A stretch of DNA of 52,689 bases from Evtepia gabavorous (lineage in GTDB: Bacteria > Bacillota > Clostridia > Oscillospirales > Oscillospiraceae): contig NZ_QQRQ01000013.1 of the NCBI RefSeq assembly GCF_003425665.1, positions 1 to 52,689 on the forward strand, in the 5' to 3' direction. The notes beneath the pieces were generated by a model, which was given only the letters and a program-made list of their open reading frames with translations, did no database searches and was not told where the DNA came from. Position numbers and translations under genes: made by a program. Positions 8,412 through 15,194 of this stretch are shown piece by piece. Every line of letters starts with the position of its first letter. Position 1 is the stretch's first letter.

Positions 8412-9236
8412 CTAAAGGTTCGTAAAAATATATTCTTGAATTTTTCCACGTTTTGCGTTTTCGCCACCAATCAAACTTGCTCTACTTAATTCCAAGCATC
8501 GATCATCTTTTTCATAAAAAATCTCATAGATTGTGGCATGTGCAGCGTTTGTTAGAATATAATAAGCACCTTTCTTTTTAATAAAATCGATTAAAGCCTT
8601 GAGCCTGTATTGATCTTCGAGAGAAAACAACTTTTGATTATATTTGATGAAGCCATTGTGATTATGTGAAACCGTATATGGCGGGTCCAGAAATACCAAA
8701 TCACCAGGAGCAACATTTATTCTAACACAATCGAAGTCCTCTGCTTGCAATATAGCAGATTGCAGCATTTTTGATGCTGCTCTCAATTTATCTGCTTCAA
8801 TAAAATCTTTTGTTCTATTTCCATAAGGAACATTATATTCACCTTTTGTATTAACACGATAAATTCCATTAAATGATGTCTGATTTAAATAAATAAATCT
8901 CGCTGCAGCCTCAATAAGAGTCTCTGGACGCAAGGCTCGAATTCGATAGTATTCTTCCGCAGTATTTACATATTTCTCTAAATGTAAAATTACACCATCT
9001 GGGTCATTTTTAATTGCACTGTATGTATCAATAAGTTCATTATTAAAGTCAGATAAATAGGCAGTATTCATCTTTGAAGCAAAATAAAAAAATATTGAAC
9101 CACCGCCCAGAAAAGGTTCGTGATAACAATTGAATTTATAATCTCCGACGATAGAATCCAAATATTTTATTAACCACGACTTTCCTCCTGCCCATCTCAA
9201 GAAAGGTTTTGGATATATGTTCCGTTTATCTGCCAT
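8412..9236 (-). CDS. Dam-type (D12 class) DNA adenine N6-methyltransferase
   Basis: Transfers methyl from S-adenosylmethionine to N6 of adenine in a short DNA site. Near the N-terminus PFLRWAGGKSWL (motif X) is followed by HEPFLGGGSIFF (AdoMet motif I) and later by the catalytic FLDPPYTV (motif IV, DPPY), the order of the alpha class that includes Dam and many restriction-linked enzymes. The length of 274 residues is normal for the class. Several in-frame starts exist; ATG 9236 (MADKRN) is chosen because GGGTGA lies 7 bases upstream and homologues start close to the motif X segment. ATG 9251, ATG 9269 or TTG 9278 are possible. It is AT-rich like its partner and reads into the DGQHR gene 13 bases downstream. 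The target sequence cannot be predicted here. Confidence 0.92.
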   Translation of the reverse strand: MADKRNIYPKPFLRWAGGKSWLIKYLDSIVGDYKFNCYHEPFLGGGSIFFYFASKMNTAYLSDFNNELIDTYSAIKNDPDGVILHLEKYVNTAEEYYRIRALRPETLIEAAARFIYLNQTSFNGIYRVNTKGEYNVPYGNRTKDFIEADKLRAASKMLQSAILQAEDFDCVRINVAPGDLVFLDPPYTVSHNHNGFIKYNQKLFSLEDQYRLKALIDFIKKKGAYYILTNAAHATIYEIFYEKDDRCLELSRASLIGGENAKRGKIQEYIFTNL

Positions 9237-9312
9237 TAAAGCATCACCCATCTGAAAGGATACTATCATTTCGACCAAAAATTCTCGGAAATACTAAAAA
9301 ACGACATGTTAT

Positions 9313-9341
9313 ATTATATCAATATCTTTCTAAAATGACAA
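9313..9341 (-). promoter_or_regulatory. Promoter of the methyltransferase-DGQHR operon
   Basis: On the minus strand TTGTCA, a 17-bp spacer and TATAAT, with TGA immediately before the -10 (extended -10). This is a near-consensus sigma-A promoter, placed 35-80 bases before the candidate starts, so the operon carries its own strong promoter. Confidence 0.8.
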
Positions 9342-9530
9342 TATTTATTTTAAGTCGTCTTCACCTATTCCCATATATGAGAAATCATACTACATTCAAG
9401 GAAAACATTAGCAGCGTATAACCGCTCGTCGAGATAAATCCTAAAATGAAACAGTGACAGATAATTTAGGGGACATCAATGACCCAAAGTATTATCAGGG
9501 ACTGATGTCAATAAAATCTACCTCTACGAT

Positions 9531-9568
9531 AAAAAAATGACCGTCCTGTGTAATACACAAGACGGTCA
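9531..9568 (-). terminator. tmRNA terminator
   Basis: A 14-bp stem (one mismatch) with a 3-base loop. On the minus strand it is followed by seven T residues. It lies 45 bases beyond the mature tmRNA 3' end and faces the acquired region. Confidence 0.85.
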
Positions 9569-9576
9569 CTTTGATA

Positions 9577-9611
9577 TTGACCTTAAGGAAGTGAGTTCAC
9601 TTAAGGGTCAA
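9577..9611. repeat. Inverted repeat abutting the tmRNA 3' end
   Basis: Arms TTGACC-TTAAG (9577-9587) and CTTAAGGGTCAA (9600-9611), with the centre also self-complementary (AAGTGA-G-TTCACTT). It touches the tmRNA CCA end with one base between. It could be a processing hairpin of the pre-tmRNA or part of an integration site. Confidence 0.55.
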
Positions 9612-9612
9612 T

Positions 9613-9961
9613 TGGTGGAGGCGGGGGGAGTTGAACCCCCGTCCGAAAACACTTCCTCGGGAACCTCTCCGGGCGCAGACGGTTATTTACATTCCCGTGC
9701 CATGACGCAAGCCGTCATGCTTCATGGGTTGGTAGCTTCATTGTGCATGCTGGAGGCAAAGCTTACTCCAGTCACGTGCACCACTTAGATCACGCCCAAG
9801 TCCGGCTCGTGGTCCTTCCGGGTTGGACGGCCGCTGATCAAGCAGCGGCGAGAACTTCGTTGTCGTTGTTCTTTAATTTATAAGTTGCCCGTTTTTCGGA
9901 TGACAGGCCCATCCGCCCGCTATTCCCGCACCCATGTCCCCGTCGAAACCAGTACGCCCCC
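9613..9961 (-). ncRNA. ssrA: Transfer-messenger RNA (tmRNA)
   Basis: A 349-nt tmRNA that rescues stalled ribosomes and tags the unfinished protein. The acceptor stem pairs GGGGGCG at the 5' end with CGCCTCC before the encoded A-CCA. The 5' part has the family's GGTTTCGACGGGG element and the 3' part the T-arm GGTTCAACTCC. The tag frame ends GTT-CTC-GCC-GCT-GCT-TGA, with the TGA in the loop of a CCGCTG/CAGCGG hairpin as usual. Aligned by length to typical 10-codon tags it would read (A)NNDNEVLAAA; the resume codon is inferred, not proven. smpB lies 700 bases upstream on the same strand. tmRNA genes are common integration targets, and the flank here is an accessory region. Confidence 0.96.
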
Positions 9962-10003
9962 AGATTGAGGCTTTGCAACAAGCCCATTGGTTCAGCACAG
10001 GCA

Positions 10004-10093
10004 GAGGTGTCTCTTCCCCGACACCTCGCCGGGAGACCAGGGGCTATATATCGGCCCCTGGCTCCCCGGGAACGGTTTGGCTGCGAAACCGTT
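10004..10093 (-). other. Three tandem hairpins between cyclophilin gene and tmRNA
   Basis: Perfect or near-perfect stems at 10004-10027 (8 bp, GAGGTGTC), 10029-10070 (CCAGGGGC core extended by GGGAG/CTCCC) and 10071-10093 (8 bp, AACGGTTT). None is followed by a T-run on either strand. They fill the whole gap and may stabilise or process a shared transcript, or terminate the cyclophilin message weakly. Confidence 0.6.
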
Positions 10094-10099
10094 GGTCAC

Positions 10100-10621
10100 T
10101 TACATTTTTTCCGGCTCAGGGTACTCCACACCGAAGGTTTCCACCGTAACCTTTTTCATCCGCTGGTCGGCCTTGGGTTTGTCGTTCAGGCCGGTTTTGG
10201 TGGCCGCGATGCGGTCCACCACGTCCATGCCCTCGGTCACCATGCCGAACGCGGCATACTGCCCATCCAGGAACTCGCCATCAGCGTGCATAATGAAGAA
10301 CTGGCTCCCGGCAGAATCCATCGCCTGGGCCCGAGCCATGGAGAGGACCCCCCGCTTATGGCTGAGAGGATTCTTCACCCCGTTGGCGGAAAACTCCCCT
10401 TTGATGCAGTAACCGGGGCCGCCGATGCCCACGCCCTGGGGATCGCCTCCCTGGATCATAAAGCCGGAAATCACCCGGTGGAAAATCAGTCCGTCATAAA
10501 ACCCTTTCTTCACCAAGCTGATAAAATTATTTACACTGATGGGGGCCATTTCAGGGTACAGTTCCGCGACGATTTTACCGCCGTCCTCCATTTCAATGGT
10601 AACAATGGGATTCTGTGCCAT
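10100..10621 (-). CDS. Peptidyl-prolyl cis-trans isomerase, cyclophilin type
   Basis: A 173-residue single-domain cyclophilin that speeds proline isomerisation during protein folding. The active-site block FHRVISGFMIQGGD carries R49, F54 and Q57, matching R55/F60/Q63 of human cyclophilin A. GSQFFI and FGMVTEGMDVVD follow in the usual order. There is no signal peptide, so it is cytoplasmic. An AGGAGAGC-type site precedes the ATG. It lies 39 bases downstream of smpB on the same strand, so it is probably in the smpB transcript, and upstream of tmRNA. Confidence 0.95.
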   Translation of the reverse strand: MAQNPIVTIEMEDGGKIVAELYPEMAPISVNNFISLVKKGFYDGLIFHRVISGFMIQGGDPQGVGIGGPGYCIKGEFSANGVKNPLSHKRGVLSMARAQAMDSAGSQFFIMHADGEFLDGQYAAFGMVTEGMDVVDRIAATKTGLNDKPKADQRMKKVTVETFGVEYPEPEKM

Positions 10622-10660
10622 AGTTCTGCTCTCCTTTTATGTCATAGTAAGGTTTGCCGG

Positions 10661-11122
10661 TCAGCGCCGCTGCTTCAGGGCCCGGTCCATCTCCCGTTTG
10701 GCATCCTTCTTGGCCGCAGCCTCTCGTTTGTCATAGAGCTTTTTGCCCTTACACAGGCCGATCTCCACCTTGACCCGGGGGCCTTTGAAGTAAAGGCTCA
10801 GAGGAACCAATGTATAACCGTCCTGCTTGATCTTTGCGAAAAGCCGCAGGATCTCCCGCTTGTGCATCAGAAGGCGGCGGGGGCGGCGGGGTTCCCGGTT
10901 GAAAATATTGCCCTTTTCGTAGGGGCTCACATGCATCCCATTGAGAGTCATTTGCCCATCCTTGATGGTGCAAAAGGCATCCTTCAGGTTGACATTCCCC
11001 ATCCGAATGGATTTGACTTCTGTCCCCGCCAACTCGATGCCCGCCTCATATTTATCCTCCACAAAATAATCATGGAAAGCTTTCCGGTTCCCAGCAATCT
11101 GCTTTCTGCCCTCTCCAGCCAA
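10661..11122 (-). CDS. smpB: SsrA-binding protein SmpB
   Basis: A 153-residue partner of tmRNA that binds its tRNA-like end and delivers it to stalled ribosomes. Family blocks are all visible: NRKAFHDYFVEDKYEAGIEL, GTEVKSIRMG, LKDAFC, HVSPYEKGN, RRLLMHKREI, LVPLSLYFK and KVEIGLCKGKKLYDKR, with the basic C-terminal tail that reaches into the decoding site. The start is a TTG at 11122, 8 bases after GGAGG, which gives the family-like N-terminus AGEGRKQIA; an upstream in-frame GTG (11131) or TTG (11149) is less likely. It has its own consensus promoter and lies close to ssrA, an often-seen pairing. Confidence 0.97.
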   Translation of the reverse strand: MAGEGRKQIAGNRKAFHDYFVEDKYEAGIELAGTEVKSIRMGNVNLKDAFCTIKDGQMTLNGMHVSPYEKGNIFNREPRRPRRLLMHKREILRLFAKIKQDGYTLVPLSLYFKGPRVKVEIGLCKGKKLYDKREAAAKKDAKREMDRALKQRR

Positions 11123-11172
11123 AACGGGCACCTCCTCTCCGCCCCACAAAACAGCGGGGATGGTAGATGTTT

Positions 11173-11201
11173 ATTATCCTTCATTCTCCCCTGTCTGTCA
11201 A
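11173..11201 (-). promoter_or_regulatory. smpB promoter
   Basis: On the minus strand TTGACA, a 17-bp spacer and GATAAT; strong sigma-A match, about 50 bases before the smpB start. Confidence 0.8.
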
Positions 11202-11252
11202 GTGCCCAGACGGATCTTCCCCTTTGTTCAAACATTGTTTACAGAATGAAAT

Positions 11253-11281
11253 TTGACAAGGCCGGCCAGATGTGTTACAAT
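11253..11281 (+). promoter_or_regulatory. Promoter for the plus-strand pair 11380-12593
   Basis: TTGACA, a 17-bp spacer and TACAAT; near-consensus sigma-A promoter, divergent from the smpB promoter 51 bases away. Confidence 0.8.
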
Positions 11282-11379
11282 TTGGTTACATTTGTATTGG
11301 GAAGCGTCTGTCCATCCCCCGGTCCGCCTGGGAATCGACAGGGCGGTTTCCCCCATTCTATGCGATGACGGAGGTTTTT

Positions 11380-11670
11380 ATGGCAAACGAAAAGATCCCC
11401 CTGATGTATAAAGGTCATCCCCTGCGCCGGAAGGACAATCTGATCTATTACGGCGACATGGCAGACTCCCACATCATTCTGCTCCAGATCATGGACACCA
11501 AGCCCGTGGGAGACATGAACGTAGCCACCAAGGTCAGCATCCAGCTGCAGCTCACCGCCCCCGACCTGAAGGGCCGGGACCGGGTCGTCAAACGCAGCGA
11601 GAAAGACAGTTTGTACGCCGCCATTGACATCGCCTCCGTCTGGCTGGAACGGGCGCTGGCCGCTCGCTGA
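11380..11670 (+). CDS. Small conserved-looking protein of unknown function
   Basis: A 96-residue soluble protein. The pattern of alternating hydrophobic residues (HIILLQIMD, TKVSIQLQL) suggests a compact beta-rich or alpha/beta fold, with a helix near the C-terminus (LYAAIDIASVWLERAL). No signal peptide or membrane segment. I do not recognise a family. ATG 11380 follows CGGAGG with 6 bases between, better than any upstream start. It shares a consensus promoter with the NlpC/P60 gene 29 bases downstream, so it is likely co-transcribed with it. Confidence 0.8.
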   Translation: MANEKIPLMYKGHPLRRKDNLIYYGDMADSHIILLQIMDTKPVGDMNVATKVSIQLQLTAPDLKGRDRVVKRSEKDSLYAAIDIASVWLERALAAR

Positions 11671-11699
11671 CCACCCCCTCAGAATGGAGGTAGATACCA

Positions 11700-12593
11700 A
11701 TGAACCACGTAAAATTTGCCCCCCGGGTTCTCGCCATGGGCCTGCTGGCCGCTTCGGCCCTGTCCATCCCCGCCTTTGCCGCGCCGGCAGACGGCAGCTC
11801 CACCGCCATCCGGGTGGACCGGGACCCCGCCCCCAACTCCGCCAGCCAGTCGGTCTCCGCCAATGACAGCCCTGTTCCGGTGGACCCCAGTCAGGCAACG
11901 GGGGAGATTGAGGTCGTCTATCAGGATGCCAACGGCAAGGAGCACAGCGCCACCATCTCCGCTGTGGCCGCTCAGGCGGAGAACTACGCCTGCATCAATG
12001 CCGGCGGCGACCCGCTGCGGGTCCGTCAGGGCCCGGGTACCAACTACGGCATTCTCTGTTCCGTCTATGACGGAGACCGGTTCCCCATCACCGGCAAGAC
12101 CAACGGCTGGTACCAGATTCTCTGCAATGGGCGCACCGGCTATGTTTCGGCCGAGTTTGTGGTTGTCCAGGACAACGACACGGTTACCAAGCCCGATGGC
12201 GACGGGAGCGACATCTCTCCCAACCCGCTGGGACAGGAAATCGTAGAGTATGCCCTTCAGTATGTGGGCTATCCCTACGTCTACGGCACAGCCGGGCCCA
12301 ATACCTTTGACTGCTCCGGCTTTACTTATTATGTGTATTCCCAGTTTGGCTACACCCTGAACCGGTCCTCCCGGGATCAGGTGAAGAACGGGGTGGCCAT
12401 TTCCAAAGAGGATTTACAGCAGGGCGACCTGGTGTTTTTCTCCACCAACGGACAGTACCCCACCCATGTGGGCCTTTACATCGGAGACAACAACATTGTC
12501 CACGCTTCCACCCCCCAGGACGGGGTCAAGATCAGCAGTCTGGACACCAGCTACTACATGGACAACTATTTCGCCGCCCGTCGGATTCTTTGA
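11700..12593 (+). CDS. Secreted NlpC/P60 peptidoglycan endopeptidase with SH3 domain
   Basis: A 297-residue wall hydrolase that should cut the peptide stem of peptidoglycan. Residues 1-28 are a signal peptide ending AFA-AP. About 95-155 form a bacterial SH3 domain (LRVRQGPGTNYGIL, GWYQILCNGRTGYV). About 178-297 are the NlpC/P60 domain with the catalytic triad C205 (FDCSGF), H256 (THVGLYIG) and H268 (VHAS). The linker at 156-177 is acidic and low in complexity. GGAGG precedes the ATG by 10 bases. A strong terminator follows, closing the two-gene unit. The role may be cell separation or wall turnover. Confidence 0.95.
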   Translation: MNHVKFAPRVLAMGLLAASALSIPAFAAPADGSSTAIRVDRDPAPNSASQSVSANDSPVPVDPSQATGEIEVVYQDANGKEHSATISAVAAQAENYACINAGGDPLRVRQGPGTNYGILCSVYDGDRFPITGKTNGWYQILCNGRTGYVSAEFVVVQDNDTVTKPDGDGSDISPNPLGQEIVEYALQYVGYPYVYGTAGPNTFDCSGFTYYVYSQFGYTLNRSSRDQVKNGVAISKEDLQQGDLVFFSTNGQYPTHVGLYIGDNNIVHASTPQDGVKISSLDTSYYMDNYFAARRIL

Positions 12594-12623
12594 GCGCGGC
12601 GGCACAAGAGCGATTCACGGTTG

Positions 12624-12656
12624 AAAACCCGGTGCACTTTAAGTGCACCGGGTTTT
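12624..12656 (+). terminator. Terminator of the NlpC/P60 unit
   Basis: A perfect 16-bp inverted repeat (AAAACCCGGTGCACTT arms) with one central base, ending in four T residues; 30 bases after the stop codon. Confidence 0.85.
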
Positions 12657-12753
12657 GTCTGTGCTCTCCCGCCACTCTTCCCAGCTGAGTAAAAGCAGCT
12701 GCTATGATTTGGCGGCATACTTTTCTTTCATTCCTCTGTAACAAATAGAGAGA

Positions 12754-12770
12754 AGCACCCAATGGGTGCT
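12754..12770 (-). terminator. Short hairpin downstream of the 92-residue protein gene
   Basis: AGCACCC/GGGTGCT stem of 7 bp with a 3-base loop, 22 bases after the stop of the minus-strand gene 12793-13071. On the minus strand it is followed by TCTCTCTATTTG, only partly T-rich. Confidence 0.4.
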
Positions 12771-12792
12771 CCCCTCCTCTGTTTTCTGATGT

Positions 12793-13071
12793 TCAACCCT
12801 CGTCCTTGAGCTGGTTCAGCCGGGCCTTGTTGGCTTCAATGCGGCCCTCCACCTCTTCCAGCTGACGGTAAAAGGTTTCATATCCCTCCGGCGCTGTGGC
12901 GTGCTCGGACACGAACCGTTTTCCGATCTCCACGTAGATCCGTTTTCTGTTCTCCTCTTCCGAAACATTATCCAAGTTCAGCTTGGCACTCTGCCCCAGG
13001 TCCCGGGCCTTGCCCAGGCCGGCTAACGTGAGGTTTTTCGCCTTATTGCCCAACTCTTTCCATTCTGCCAT
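12793..13071 (-). CDS. Small coiled-coil protein of unknown function
   Basis: A 92-residue soluble protein. The N-terminal half is amphipathic and basic (WKELGNKAKNLTLAGLGKARDLG); the C-terminal third (YETFYRQLEEVEGRIEANKARLNQL) reads as a coiled coil. Family not recognised; it resembles the short single-helix proteins that in other Firmicutes carry a zinc ribbon at the end, but no cysteines are present here. The start is set by AAAGGAGG 9 bases upstream of ATG 13071; the frame stays open to 13149 but without another such site. It has its own promoter. Confidence 0.75.
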   Translation of the reverse strand: MAEWKELGNKAKNLTLAGLGKARDLGQSAKLNLDNVSEEENRKRIYVEIGKRFVSEHATAPEGYETFYRQLEEVEGRIEANKARLNQLKDEG

Positions 13072-13120
13072 GATTGCTGCCTCCTTTGGTGGGATGTAAC
13101 ATATCCTTTCTGCTTCTTCT

Positions 13121-13149
13121 ATTATACCCATTCCGAGTCTCTTTCGCAA
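13121..13149 (-). promoter_or_regulatory. Promoter of the coiled-coil protein gene
   Basis: On the minus strand TTGCGA, a 17-bp spacer and a perfect TATAAT, 50 bases before the start codon. Confidence 0.7.
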
Positions 13150-13179
13150 GGGGCGGAGCCGCTGGGCGGAAAATTCCCC

Positions 13180-13209
13180 TTGCCCACCGGCCTAATCTCC
13201 CTGTATACT
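13180..13209 (+). promoter_or_regulatory. Promoter of the dihydrouridine synthase gene
   Basis: TTGCCC, an 18-bp spacer and TATACT, 30 bases before the start codon. Confidence 0.6.
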
Positions 13210-13238
13210 ATATGCAGACTACCCTACGGGAGGTTCCC

Positions 13239-14231
13239 ATGACTGATCCACACACGCTGCCCCCGCTGTCCTTCGCCCCGCTGGAGGGCATCACCGGCTG
13301 GATATTCCGGCAGGTTCACCATGCCATGTTTCCCGGGCTCTCCCGGTATTATACCCCCTTCTTCGCCCCCACCGCGGACAGTCCCCTCACTGGCAGGGGG
13401 CTGCGGGACATGCACCCCGACCACAACCGCGGGGTCCCGGTGGTGCCCCAGCTTCTCACCAACCGGGCAGAGGATTTCATCGCCTCGGCCCGGCTGCTCC
13501 AGGACTTGGGCTACAAAGAGGTGAACCTGAACTTAGGCTGTCCCTCGGGCACAGTGGTGGCCAAAAAGAAGGGCGCCGGCTTTCTCAGCCAGCCTCAGGC
13601 GCTGGCACGTTTCCTGGACCAAATTTTCCAGACCCTGGACGTAAATATTTCCATCAAAACCCGGATTGGGGTGGAAAATCTGGAGGAGTGGCCCCCTCTG
13701 CTGGATCTGTTCCAACGCTATCCCATCTGTGAACTCATCATCCATCCCCGCCTCCGCCGGGACTTCTACCGGGGACAGCCCCGGCGGGAGGCCTTCACCT
13801 ACGCCGTGGCACACAGCCGCCTGCCGTTGTGCTACAACGGGGACCTGTTCTCTCCCCAGGACTGTTGGGACTTAGCCCGCCAGTTCCCCTCGGTTGACCG
13901 CCTCATGGCAGGCCGTGGTCTGGTCTGCAACCCCGCTCTGGGCCGCCAGCTGCAGGGCGGGCCGCCCCTCACCAAGGCAGAGCTGCAGGCGTTCCATGAC
14001 CGTCTGCTGGACGGGTATCAATCCGTCCTCTCCGGGGACTGGCCTGTACTGGGCAAGATGAAGGAGCTCTGGTCCTATTGGGCCCGCCTCTTCCCCGCAC
14101 CGGAGAAGCCCCTCAAGGCCATGCGGAAAGCCAAAACCCTCACCGACTACACCTTTGCCGCCCAGTCCCTTTTCCGGGACCAGGACCTGCTCCCCGGGGC
14201 TCACTTCCCCTCCGCCGGGGCATCCTCGTAA
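13239..14231 (+). CDS. tRNA-dihydrouridine synthase
   Basis: A 330-residue FMN enzyme that reduces uridine to dihydrouridine in tRNA D-loops. It opens with the family's LSFAPLEGITGWIFR segment; LNLGCPSGTVVAKKKGAGFL at 98-116 holds the active-site C101 and the K-K/R-G loop; IKTRIGVENLEEW, ELIIHPR (with the FMN-phosphate His region), YNGDL and RLMAGRGLVCNP complete the TIM barrel, with the helical tRNA-binding domain after about 245. The length is normal. ATG 13239 follows GGGAGG at 6 bases. Its last 31 bases overlap the convergent acetyltransferase gene, so the two genes may influence each other's expression by antisense transcription. Confidence 0.94.
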   Translation: MTDPHTLPPLSFAPLEGITGWIFRQVHHAMFPGLSRYYTPFFAPTADSPLTGRGLRDMHPDHNRGVPVVPQLLTNRAEDFIASARLLQDLGYKEVNLNLGCPSGTVVAKKKGAGFLSQPQALARFLDQIFQTLDVNISIKTRIGVENLEEWPPLLDLFQRYPICELIIHPRLRRDFYRGQPRREAFTYAVAHSRLPLCYNGDLFSPQDCWDLARQFPSVDRLMAGRGLVCNPALGRQLQGGPPLTKAELQAFHDRLLDGYQSVLSGDWPVLGKMKELWSYWARLFPAPEKPLKAMRKAKTLTDYTFAAQSLFRDQDLLPGAHFPSAGASS

Positions 14232-15025
14232 ATCCCCGCCGGGTCCAGATGAAATACCTCCCGAATCAGCCGTAGCTCCTCCGCCGGCGTGGTGGGGGTG
14301 GCCTGTACCACCAGCCCCTGACGCTCCACCTGAAAAACATGCCTGCGGAGGGCCAGCATCCCCTCCGGCGTATAGAGGGAGGGGCGGGGGAACTGGTTCA
14401 TATTGGAGGCCGGGCTCTTTTCAAAAAAGAAGAGCACCGGATCAAAATCCCGGTCGATCTGGGGTTCCAGGGTAAAGGCCTGAATCCGCTCCCAGTCATG
14501 CCCCGGCCGGCGCTGGCACTGAACCCAGCCGTAAAATTCCTCTTGCTGATACCGATAGGTGCAGTGCCCGTCCCGCTGCACCACCCCTTCCGCCAGCAAA
14601 AGGGGCACACGGGCATTCTCCGTGGCAAAGCCCACGTCTGTGGTATATGTCCCACCCGCCAGCCGCACCGCCAAAATCCGGTGACGGCGGAAGAGATAGG
14701 TGTCCGGCGAGAGCATCCGGGCATTGTAGCTGGTCACCTGAAACCCCAAGGAGTAGAGCAGCCAGTTATACAACGTGTTCAGTTCCGCGCACACACCGCC
14801 CTGGCGGCGCCGAACAATTTTATCATACAGATGGGGCAGCTCCAGGGATAGGGGGCGTCCAGCCACAATATCCAGGTTTTCAAAAGGCACCGTCAGTCTG
14901 TGGGCCATTTGGAGTTTGCCCAACCCCTCCAAAGTCAGGGGCACCGGGCTGGAAATCCCAATCCGGGCCAGGTAGGCTGTGATCTGTTCTTCCGTCATCT
15001 TCGGACCGTTGCGGGCATTGAGCTC
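14201..15025 (-). CDS. Arylamine N-acetyltransferase (NAT) family protein
   Basis: A 274-residue acetyl-CoA-dependent transferase of arylamines or an acyltransferase-like relative. The Cys-His-Asp triad is complete: C80 in RRQGGVCAELN, H116 in RRHRIL and D131 in TTDVGF, with spacing like C69-H107-D122 of the characterised enzymes. FENLDI near residue 50 and the SPASNMNQFPRPSLYTPEG segment are further family marks. GAGAAGGGG precedes ATG 15025; the frame is open to 15070, but no site supports that start. It converges on and overlaps the dihydrouridine synthase gene by 31 bases. The natural substrate is unknown. Confidence 0.92.
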   Translation of the reverse strand, partial: ELNARNGPKMTEEQITAYLARIGISSPVPLTLEGLGKLQMAHRLTVPFENLDIVAGRPLSLELPHLYDKIVRRRQGGVCAELNTLYNWLLYSLGFQVTSYNARMLSPDTYLFRRHRILAVRLAGGTYTTDVGFATENARVPLLLAEGVVQRDGHCTYRYQQEEFYGWVQCQRRPGHDWERIQAFTLEPQIDRDFDPVLFFFEKSPASNMNQFPRPSLYTPEGMLALRRHVFQVERQGLVVQATPTTPAEELRLIREVFHLDPAGIYEDAPAEGK

Positions 15026-15145
15026 CATGGTTCCCCTTCTCTCTGGCAAGGCAGCCGTTTTCCCCATCATAGCACAAGCCCGGGGGGGCCGGCAACCGGT
15101 CCCGGCCCTTTCTGCCGTTTCTTCGGGAAAAATTTTCCCCTCCCC

Positions 15146-15174
15146 TTGACAACTTCCCCGGGTTTTCTTATACT
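15146..15174 (+). promoter_or_regulatory. Promoter of the T-box valS operon
   Basis: TTGACA, a 17-bp spacer and TATACT, about 20 bases before the T-box Stem I begins. Confidence 0.85.
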
Positions 15175-15194
15175 ATTTTTTAATGTAGCAAAGG

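Larger units (their letters stand above)
9237..9612. other. AT-rich junction between the methyltransferase operon and tmRNA
   Basis: About 375 bases without a gene. It holds the promoter of the methyltransferase operon, the tmRNA terminator (9531-9568), an inverted repeat abutting the tmRNA 3' end (9577-9611) and a loose inverted repeat GACATCA...TGATGTC around 9464-9510. AT-rich sequence extends to about 9530 and then changes, so the right-hand edge of the acquired segment is probably here. Confidence 0.5.

Noticed and set aside
6104..9236. A standard Dnd phosphorothioate cluster
   Set aside because: Only a DGQHR protein is present. No cysteine desulfurase (DndA), DndC, DndD or DndE-like gene is encoded nearby.
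1..9612. A complete insertion sequence or transposase in the island
   Set aside because: No transposase motif or matching terminal inverted repeats with target duplication were found; the recombinase is a tyrosine integrase, not an IS transposase.
9965..11368. A 467-codon plus-strand frame across cyclophilin gene and smpB
   Set aside because: Both minus-strand genes carry complete family motifs; the plus frame has none.
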